Below, piece after piece: positions 55,645-64,000 of a DNA stretch of 64,000 bases. The position numbers were made by a program, and so were the translations under genes. The stretch is from Ophiura sarsii (taxonomy: Eukaryota > Echinodermata > Ophiuroidea > Amphilepidida > Ophiuridae): the NCBI GenBank assembly GCA_035610835.1, contig CM069445.1:36904656-36968655 (forward strand), written 5' to 3'. Positions within the stretch are counted from its first letter, which is position 1, and the number at the start of each line of letters is the position of its first letter. The notes under the pieces were generated by a model, which was not told where the DNA came from, ran no database searches, and worked only from the letters and a program-made list of their open reading frames with translations.

Positions 55645-55990
55645 CAGTGGTGGCAGCGGCAGCACAGGGCTGCCACTTACCAAAAAATTCAATTCAGTTA
55701 AAATCAGACAAAATTTGACCATTTTAGCATAAAATGGCAATTTTTGTGTGCGCTTTGAGCGCATTTTCTTACCAAATTAGGTTAAACTAGACCAAATCTG
55801 ACAATTTTGGCATAAAACAGCTTAATTTTGCGCGTAAGCACACATTTTCATACAAAATTAGTTTGAATTAGACCACATTTTAGTGTAAAATGGCAAAATA
55901 ATTTGCGTGCATCTTCTTTTCTTCATGCCCCCCTAAAAATAATTCTTGCCCCACTTCCCCCTCCAAATTATGATGCTGGTGCCGCCACTG
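55645..55990. mobile_element. hAT-like element with internal tandem
   Basis: Ends CAGTGGTGGCA and TGCCGCCACTG are imperfect inverted repeats. Flanks AAGCCTAG and TAGGCTAG agree at 6 of 8 positions, a decayed 8-bp duplication. Three units of about 90 bp containing TACCAAATTAG, GACCAAATCTGAC and GGCATAAAA fill the interior. Confidence 0.55.
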
Positions 55991-56713
55991 TAGGCTAGTC
56001 ATGTATTCAGAATGACAATTGAATTTCCTGATCCATGTACTCCGAACTGACCAAATCATATTGTTCCATAGAATACATCTTGGAGGTAGTTCAAATGAGG
56101 ACATCAGATCATGACATAGTATTGCATACACTCTATACCTGTTAAACATTGATACAGGGCGAGTCTCAAACCTTGACTAAACTCACAATTTTGTTTATCA
56201 AAATCTGTGCATAAATTATCCCACCGTATTTGTTCTGATTTTAGATCTAAATATGTGATGTGAATGTGATCAAGCCAAATGAGTCAGAAGTCGGCAAATT
56301 CTGTTTTTTATTGTTTTGAATACCATTCAATTCCTAATAACTTTGAAATTGAGTGTCCATATAAAATGGGATTTCCTGCCATATGTAGCATTGCGAATAT
56401 CCATTGAAATCAAGTAAACTAATTTAGTAACATTTTCGACTTTAGATTCATTTTGCTCGATCGCATCACATATTTTATTTCTAGTCAAGATTTTGATTGA
56501 CTTGCCCTGTATTCCCTCCATAGAGTTACAATAATCACTAGAACATGAAGATTTTTTGAGGGCTGCACAAAGTGTGGAAGTGGGGAGCACCGCAAAAAGA
56601 TAATGACACCAAACTACAACGTCAAAAAATCTGTTATTCATGATCCAATGGAATTTTCTGATCAACAGAACCTGGAGCTTCTGAGAATGTAATTCCTTTG
56701 TGCACCCTTTTTT

Positions 56714-56994
56714 TAAGGCCAAATAACAAAAATAATGTGTTTCACGTCCGGACTTTTTTTTAAATCAGTGAGGGCGGCCCTTACTATTTGTTATTTTTGG
56801 ATTTATTTTTATTTTTCAGAAGCCAAATTACAAGCTTTTTGCAAGAATTGTTTCGATATTCGTATCACTATCTATGCCAATGAGTGTTTCTCGACATTTT
56901 TGAAAATAACAAATAAGAAAAATATTGGAGCGGCGTCAAAAATCAGTGCGGGAGGGGACGTGAAACACATAATTTTTGTTACTTGGCCTAACAA
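56714..56994. mobile_element. Foldback MITE with TTAGGCCAA ends
   Basis: TTAAGGCCAAATAACAAAAA through TGTGTTTCACGTCC and its complement at 56955-56994 are inverted repeats of about 37 bases. The AGGCC outer word resembles the GACTTGCCC foldback family but the inner sequence differs. Confidence 0.75.
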
Positions 56995-56999
56995 TTAAA

Positions 57000-57640
57000 T
57001 TATCAATGGAAATGTTCAGTAGTAAACTCTGAGGTGCATCATTCACGAATTACATTGCACAATACATTTCAATTATAAAAAATATGTTACTATTTACATC
57101 AGGAAGTACTGGATTAATTAATACAATATGCTCTAATCTACTTTTCAAGGTGGCAACATGTCTCCAAATCATGTTGCTAAAAAGACACACAAAATGGAAA
57201 GGTTGGCAATCAATAGAGTGTATGCAATTATACTACACCAATGCTTCCTAATTTTCTTTAAAATATACCTCTCCAAATGTTTATGTGACACAAGATCTAT
57301 CGGGCCTCGAAGAGAACATATCTATTTGCAATACATCATCTGTCCAAAATGTCAGTCATTATACAGGTGTGTGGTTTGCATATTTTCAAGCTAAGCCACA
57401 CCTATATATAATTGCATACACTTTATTTATCACAAATTTGGACAGCTGGTCAACAGTTGTGTGCAAAAATGAATTATAATTTCTGTAAGAAAATAAATCT
57501 TATTTCTAGCAATCAGAAAGTAAAGGCAAAAACATGGCTTTTTGTGATTTTTCCAAAAATAAAGGTTTCTTAACCCTAAACCCCGGTTTAGGGTTTTTGA
57601 CTGGGATCATGATTTTCGAGGATAAAACGCCAACTAAATC
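57000..57640. other. Non-coding stretch
   Basis: No gene is supported. Some words near 57205 (AGAGTGTATGCAAT) are inverted copies of words near 56123, hinting at a decayed larger inverted repeat. Confidence 0.35.
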
Positions 57641-57647
57641 TCCGGGA

Positions 57648-57726
57648 ACTTGCTGGGATTCGATCCGGGGCCCTCCGTTCTCAAGCCCCCCCCCCCCCCC
57701 GTCCCAACCACTAAGCCATGGCCCTC
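57648..57726 (-). repeat. tRNA-like SINE head with a poly-G in it
   Basis: Minus strand B box CGGATCGAATCCC (57654-57666) and A box TGGCTTAGTGGTTGGG (57705-57720) lie at tRNA-like spacing. A run of about 15 G interrupts the anticodon-arm position (57685-57700). It is a decayed tRNA-derived sequence. Confidence 0.5.
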
Positions 57727-57778
57727 AGCTACACATTCGCGCATTATACTGCGCTCACTATATAGGCTCGGTTGACTA

Positions 57779-58799
57779 CAGGGTGAGTCAAAAATAAGTT
57801 TACCCTAATTGAAAAAATCAACAACAACATTTCTGACCACAAAATCAAGGCAAACAAAACTTGTGCCATTTCTTTGCTACCATCTGGAAAAAAAATCACG
57901 CTATTTGATGATACCGTTAAGTAAATATGACTATTTCTGTACAGGAGCTGTTTTTTCACTAAGGCTTTATTAAAAAAATCATTTGTCTCAAAGCTCCCGC
58001 GCACGTTAGTTAATTGGTGCGCATTAGAAAAAAATATAAAAATTTTTATTTATTTTTTTTCCAAAAAAATAATTTAAAAAAATCACAGATTTTTCAAATT
58101 TTCATTGTCCGAATACAAAAAAAATGCCAAAATTTCACAGATTTTTCATTGATCACATCTTTTTACAAAAATACAAAAGTTCACTTTTACTAGGATTTCA
58201 ATATTTTATATTTATAAAAAAAAATTAAAAAAAAACTTCAAAAAAATCGCATTCCGCATTAGGTTTTGAAAAACTGAAGAGCTTTGAGACAAAAGATTTT
58301 TTTAATATAGCCTAAAAACACGGTTTTTAATTTCAAGCTTAACGAGCTTAATAATGTTTACTAGGATTATGATGTAAAGCATTACACATCTTGTTTATTA
58401 AAAGAATTAAGTAGACAATAGACTTGTTCAAAATTGTCTCCTAATAGATTAAAACAATAGACAGCTTTAAGGCCTATTTATGACACAATTACCACACTTT
58501 AATCATTTCATAACAAAGGAATTGATCCTTTCGCTGTCGGTATTGTAATTTTTTATTGGTCGTATCTTATGAAATATAATGGTTAAGATCTGGAAGCGTG
58601 TTCGGACGTTAAATTGGTCACTTTTATTCAAAACAGCGTAAAATAAGTTTCCCTCAACCAATCTAAACCAGATAAAATTCATATTAAAGCTAATTGATTT
58701 GTCTTTATACCGTAGTAAATTGTTTTGAAAACAAACAAATACTTTTTTCTAAAAAAAAAAATCGCTGAAGTTGAGTAAACTTTTTTTTGACTCACCCTG
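57779..58799. mobile_element. Mariner-ended MITE
   Basis: CAGGGTGAGTCAAAAATAAG and the complement of AAACTTTTTTTTGACTCACC-CTG are inverted ends flanked by TA. The interior holds a second inverted pair (AAAAAATCATTTGTCTCAAA near 57970 and its complement near 58275). About 1.02 kb, no ORF. Confidence 0.75.
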
Positions 58800-58873
58800 T
58801 ACATCATCGAAGACCGACGACGCATGCGTTTGGAGAGGGACTTAGGATTAGGATTAGCATTATTTAGCACTCA

Positions 58874-58990
58874 GGGGGGGGGGGGGGGGGGGGGGTTAGG
58901 GTTAATAAACTTCTATATTACAGAAGTGTAAACGGTTTTGTCAAATGATCTGGGTCACTGCCACCTTAAAAGGGGGGGGGGGGGGGGGGG
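58874..58990. repeat. Two poly-G homopolymers
   Basis: Runs of about 23 G (58874-58896) and 19 G (58972-58990). Confidence 0.9.
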
Positions 58991-58999
58991 TTAACCCCC

Positions 59000-59984
59000 A
59001 AAATATGAAATTTATCAAACACTAACTTTTGAACTATTAATGTATATAAAAGTGTACATTTTTGGAAAGGAAATGAGTCAGTGGATCCATTTATGGTATC
59101 AAATTTAGCAAAATCAATTTTTAGTAAAAAAATCCAAAATTGCACCAAATCAAAATGCATTTGAGGTGAAAAAAATAATCACTTTTTGGTCCAAAATTAA
59201 AAACTACAATTTGTTATGTTAAAACGAAAATGAATATTTTAATATACATCAAATCCATAATTCACAAGTTACAGCGCTTGATAAATTTCATATATTTGTT
59301 GGTTAACACCCCCTTAAGGCCCTTGAATCTCAATTGCCAGATTGTCATCCCCCTTTTCTCAGCATATAATGAGGCAATTATATCATTATTCAATATACTT
59401 AAAAACTTTTAAGGTTTCAGTATTTCAGTATTTTCTATGAACACTTTGAATGTATACATTGACCAAGCGAACGAATGATACATTGCAAGGGCTCAACACA
59501 TTTCACAAACTTATTTGGTACTATTTTAATACTTATTTGTCCAATTTCTTACTATTTTACTTGGCAACACCAACATATTAACAATCATAAACAGGAAATG
59601 GGAAACTGGGAATCCAGTTTCAAGGGCCAATGTGATTACAATACATGTGTTATGTTGATCACTCTATTTCACTTAACTATTTACATGAAACAATGCAAAA
59701 TATATAAATTCTCTAGAAAAGTGTGAAATGACTATACTCTATTTGGCTTCCTCTGGAAAGTGACGTAACTTAACAGACGCAGCTCTTACGCACGTGTATG
59801 TATCTTCTGTCTTTCAACGCTCGTGTGTATACGCCATCGCCTCGAGTAGGCGTGCGCTTTATGTGCTGCAATTAGTACAATACGGGTTCACCACTGTCTC
59901 GTGATGGGCAATTAGACTATAGAACATATCTATCTTAAATACAATGTTCTTTTCAAACACACTTGTGAAACTATTGCAACTATA
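59000..59984. other. Non-coding stretch
   Basis: AT-rich, no recognised gene. ORFs near 59230 and 59475 show no family features. Confidence 0.35.
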
Positions 59985-61161
59985 CAGAGTGAATCCACAA
60001 AAATTGTGCACATATTGAATTGGTCCTTTGAACTTGATGTGTGCATTGAACCATGAAATTGTTGTTGATTCTATGAAGCGTATTTAATCAACTGAAAATT
60101 AAGAAAATGTGACAAGTTTTGTAAGCTGACTTCCCTTTTTCACCATTCCAATGGGATTTACCCAGTGAACACATGTGGCATGATGAAATGGTGAGTGTTC
60201 ACTTCAATTTCTGCCTGACCACGACATATTTCAAATTCAGAGGTCAGTTATACCATACCAGCGTCATGTGTCTACCAGTTAGTCTTATTGTGGCAAACTT
60301 TACATGGAAGCGTCCGAGCATAAAGACATTTCTTCAGCTCCGTATCCTCCAAGAATATGGCTATGATATGGAGATGACACGTTTGTTGTTATCAAAACTG
60401 AACACGTATAAGGTTTCACTGATCACATCAACGGTATTACTCCGCATACCCAATTCACCAACAATCCGGAGAAAGATTGCTAGCTTTCGTTCCTGGACAC
60501 TTTTTTAGTCACCAGACACAAAAATGGCTCGTTTTCCATAAGCGTATACAGACAACCGACTCACACGGATCAATACTGATCGCTTGATTCTCACCATCTG
60601 CTGGAACATAAGCTTAAGTGTCATCAGACCCGTCTTGCACCAAGTGGAAACAATTGTAATGAACTATGACGACAAAAAAGAAGAACTAAATCACATCAAA
60701 TTGTGGCTATGAGGAATGGACCTAATCTAACCAATCTGCCATTAACATTAACAAATAACGAGCCATACCCCAAACATTGAGAACGTAAAGGTTCTCTGTA
60801 TGGAAGATCAGGGAGGCCACCTTCATCAAGAAAAAAACTAGCCCCAACTTTAAACTGAGATAGGGTCTGTGACAGATTCCGAATCTTTATGACTCCTTGC
60901 TGAAAACATCAACAGCGCCCTCTTTTAGCAACACCAGAGGAGGAAGTGAGTCAACAATTAATCGCAAATCATTTTCCACCTGCTGACGACGGAGTATGGT
61001 TACTCTGAAAATTTCAAAAATATGAGTGTTGAAGATAGTTTTAAATCTTCATCTAGATTAAATACACTTTATAAAAACAGTAACAATTTCATGGATTAAT
61101 GCACACATCAAGGTCAAAGGGCCGTTTCAATCCGTGCACAATTTCTTTTTTATTCACCCTG
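59985..61161. mobile_element. Mariner-ended element, decayed
   Basis: CAGAGTGAATCCACAAAAAT with TTGTGCACA and the complement of GTGCACAATTTC to TTCACCCTG are imperfect inverted ends of about 100 bases with TA on each side. At 1,177 bp it is the size of a mariner. A short GRSGRPPSS peptide at about 60798-60825 recalls mariner-type transposase linkers, but no transposase ORF survives. Confidence 0.65.
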
Positions 61162-61291
61162 TATGTACTGCATCATATTGTGTCCTTTCATATTGTATAC
61201 TATAGTCCCAACAGAGGGGCTTGTAGACATTTTCATCTAGGTACAAGAAATCCAATTCTATGATTGTATGCAAAAGATTCCTTTACTTGTT

Positions 61292-61692
61292 GATAAATTT
61301 GTCATTTTGGCAAGACTATTGATTGACCATGTAACAGTAAACATAAGAACATTACACTTGACTCAAAATGTTGAGCGTATCTTAGATATAACTGATATTT
61401 GACTATAAAACTAATATATATGTGGCTTTAATTCATGCTATTTTTGATTTTTGAAATCATTAAGTCCCCACCCCCCAAATGTCTTTGAATCAAACATTCC
61501 TTTGCCTCAGTCTTATTTACAGGTGAATTCTCAACAACAACAAAAAAATCTATATTATTATTAATAAATTTGTCATTTTGGCAAGACAGCTTGCATAGTA
61601 ATCATATTGATTGACCATGTAACAGTATACATAAAAACATTACACTTGCCTCAAAATGTTGAGCGTATCTTAGACATGACTGATATTTGATG
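61292..61692 (+). repeat. Direct repeat pair
   Basis: TAAATTTGTCATTTTGGCAA through TTGAGCGTATCTTAGA and CTGATATTTGA occurs at 61291-61404 and again at 61564-61692, 270 bases apart, with a small insertion in the second copy. Confidence 0.75.
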
Positions 61693-62640
61693 ACCAACTT
61701 CCCTTCCTGAGGCTAATGATACATTTTAAGAATATCATTTATGAAAGTGTCTACACCTCACTTCTCAGTAAAGCCAATACTTCATAAAGGCTTCAGCCTT
61801 TTACTATCAATCAATGATGCAGTACGTTCACAATCTTGAGGAAGTGAAATGGACACAAGATTTCTTAACAACGGATATCTTCTAGAAACAACAAGCTCTA
61901 TATAGATAGTAACCCTAACCATGCCAAATCCAACACAATCCATCAGAATTGCTGCACCGGTGTGGCCCCTACAAAAACGGGAAGGACTATATTCTATAGG
62001 CTCTGAAAAGCTATTTAGCGAGATGCACATGGGCTCCGACTGCGGTGGCCCAGGTTTGATCCCCAGGGGCGCCACACCTCATTTTTTGACAATATTTGGG
62101 CCATATTTCCTTGGGTTAGGTTTATATTTTACTGAGTGAAATCAAAACTTAATGAAAACATATATAAGAGAACATTTTCTCAGCCATCACAAGGGCCTTT
62201 GTACATTTACTAAGAGAATGACTGGTTGATTATAATTTTGTCACCTATACCTTGTAGAAAAAACACACCACAATTGAAATGATATAGTAGCTTTTTACGC
62301 CACTAATACTATGGTATTCCATCCTATCCAAAGGGTAAATTCTCATTGAGAACAATGGTGAAGTAATTCTGCCAGTGGGTACATTGTTATTAATACAGAA
62401 ACATATAATTTAAGGATTTGGCATGATATGAGGGAAACCTTGCCCACATTTGTATCAACAAAAAAACATGCCCCAATCTTTACCGTTTTGTTGTACAAAA
62501 CTTGGGACAAAGGTACACGCAACAAACTAGTTAACATTTACCACAGCTAATGCACCTGACAGAGCAAAGATACTCAAATTCACCGTATTATTGTAAAGGC
62601 ATAGTCCGATATTAAAATAACTACTAACCCTAACCAGCCA
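61693..62640. other. Non-coding stretch
   Basis: No gene is supported. A B-box-like AGGTTTGATCCCC at 62051 with TTTAGCGAGATG upstream at 62013 hints at another decayed tRNA-like head. Confidence 0.3.
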
Positions 62641-62713
62641 GGCTATGTTTTTGTGTGGAAACCGGGGGAGGGGGACAAAGAATGATTTTTCTTACCCAAC
62701 AAATCGCCGCGAA

Positions 62714-62782
62714 ACCTTTGGGATTCGACCTCCGGAGCCTCAGATCACCACGCAGCATCACTAACCACTCAGCTAACCCGCC
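62714..62782 (-). repeat. tRNA-like SINE head
   Basis: Minus strand A box TTAGCTGAGTGGTTAG (62761-62776) and B box AGGTCGAATCCC (62720-62731) flank a tRNA-like middle with a longer variable region. Stems have mismatches and the 3' end is not tRNA-like, so a SINE head or pseudo-tRNA is likelier than a working gene. Confidence 0.5.
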
Positions 62783-62894
62783 AATACTTGCCTGGGCAGC
62801 GATTTTGTACCCACATATCAGCTCGGATGATGACGTCATCGAATGGAATGCTGTAGCATGCGCATGGACATTGTTTTTGCCGTAGTGAATCATA

Positions 62895-63980
62895 CAGGGT
62901 GTCCCAAAAGTCTATACACGACTTTGAAGCTTTGTATTTCACAAAATATAAGTCGTATTGAAAATATGAATACATATTTAGAAAGAGGGGATGTGGGAAA
63001 TAATGTTGATATTGGAGTAACATCTGTTTGTAATGCAACCCTAAAAGTAAAATATGTATTACTGCAAAAATGTAATTTTATACTTCGGAGGGAAAAAGTT
63101 CATAAATCTATACCTATTGAAATTAACCAAAAGACGGGTAGAGTTGGTTACACGGAAAGTGATCCGTCAATTGTAATATTTAAAATTTTACATTACAGTG
63201 ATCCCATCATAATAACAAACTATATCACACATAATTATTGTTTCTATAGTGAAATCTAGTTTAAATGTTTTCCATTTAATCAGAGACGTGTGCTAATGCA
63301 AATCCACAGACCTAAAAATGTAACAGAAAAGTGAACACACACATCACACAGCTGTCAAACATGTTAAGATTTAAACTTACCGGATTATTTTAATGTTGCT
63401 TGAACGTCTAAGGCTGTTTTACCCATTTAGAATATGTTCCTGTGTTCAAAAATGTATCTACCAACTTCAGAATGGATATTTTTCCTGGTGCGCGATTCAC
63501 TTTGAAATGTTTTCTGAACTTTTGTTGAGTAAGTTGAACTGAATTTGTTTCAGCGTAGAACCATACAATTTGTATTAGCTTTATCTATGCTGTAAACCAT
63601 CTTGAATGAAGACTTTTGCCGTGCAATGTTGTCTACTACGCCTATTTATGTTGTGAGTGACCGAGTTTGGTAATAACATTAATGTTGCAAGGTAAACAGT
63701 GAACTGTGACAAATGCGCAACGTTGCTTTCAGAACGTTAATGTATGCGCACATGATTTTGGCAACAATGTGTGGTACTTGGTATATGGGTGGGTCTGGCA
63801 CACGGCCAAAAACTTTCAACCAGTTTTATTATGTTGTGGGTTCACCAATAGTGTTGTGTTTGGTATCAAAATGATTTCCCAACTCTCGTCTATCAAAATA
63901 TGGTTAAATTTATACCATATGATTTATATTTTATGAGATATGACTCTTCAAAAACGTGCATAGACTTTTGGGACACCCTG
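62895..63980. mobile_element. Mariner-ended MITE
   Basis: CAGGGTGTCCCAAAAGTCTA and its complement (ending GGGACACCCTG) bound about 68 bases of imperfect inverted repeat, flanked by TA. The 1,086-bp interior has no transposase; the open frame at its left is AT-biased sequence. Confidence 0.85.
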
Positions 63981-64000
63981 TAGGTTCTAGGTTAGGGTTA

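Noticed and set aside
60173..60508. 111-codon ORF as a mariner transposase
   Set aside because: No recognisable helix-turn-helix or DD(D/E) motif in it; only a short GRSGRPPSS peptide lies downstream in another frame.
62843..63259. 138-codon ORF at the start of the last mariner-ended element
   Set aside because: Starts outside the element, AT-biased and without family motifs.

Overview
This is eukaryotic, intron-bearing and very repeat-rich DNA. The replication-type histone genes end in a stem-loop rather than a poly(A) signal. H2B and H1 carry SP(K/R)-type N-terminal motifs and arginine-rich tails, as in sperm histones of sea urchins and their relatives. With an IRAK4-like death-domain gene and the repeat types, this suggests a marine invertebrate deuterostome, most likely an echinoderm (inference). 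A 100-N assembly gap lies at 11255-11354.

Layout. 1-5390: a 5'-truncated CR1/Jockey-type LINE (1190-2646), foldback repeats and a satellite-like unit. 5394-9311: three phase-compatible exons of an IRAK4-like adaptor/kinase gene (death domain and start of the linker). The first exon has a broken tandem duplicate, and the introns hold hAT-type elements with 8-bp target duplications; the kinase exons were not found. 9320-23000: dispersed repeats, including a dead RTE-like LINE (11988-13435), mariner-ended MITEs, foldback elements and tRNA-like sequences. 23058-37030: the core of the window, a sperm-type histone cluster of three decayed tandem units. Unit 1 keeps only an H2B broken by a 1.13-kb foldback element and carries a 1.5-kb hAT insertion. 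Unit 2 is intact (H2B minus, H2A plus, H1 plus). Unit 3 has intact H2B and H2A but a pseudogene H1 and a 917-bp inserted element. No H3 or H4 is seen.

37035-43217: nested TA-flanked elements that share ends but carry different repeated internal words. 44006-44649: an unrecognised single-exon ORF broken by a frameshift. 46136-53912: minisatellites and a nearly full-length L1/Tx1-like LINE (ORF1 with three CCHC knuckles; ORF2 with endonuclease and RT, several frameshifts), itself hit by a TA-flanked element whose removal restores the frame. 54067-64000: foldback, hAT-like and mariner-ended elements and tRNA-like repeat heads.

Function. H2B and H2A are divergently transcribed from a shared CCAAT/GATCC/TATA region, with H1 downstream, so each unit would supply matched H2A, H2B and H1, probably for sperm chromatin. 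All exon joins, insertions and families were read by eye; no search or alignment was run.
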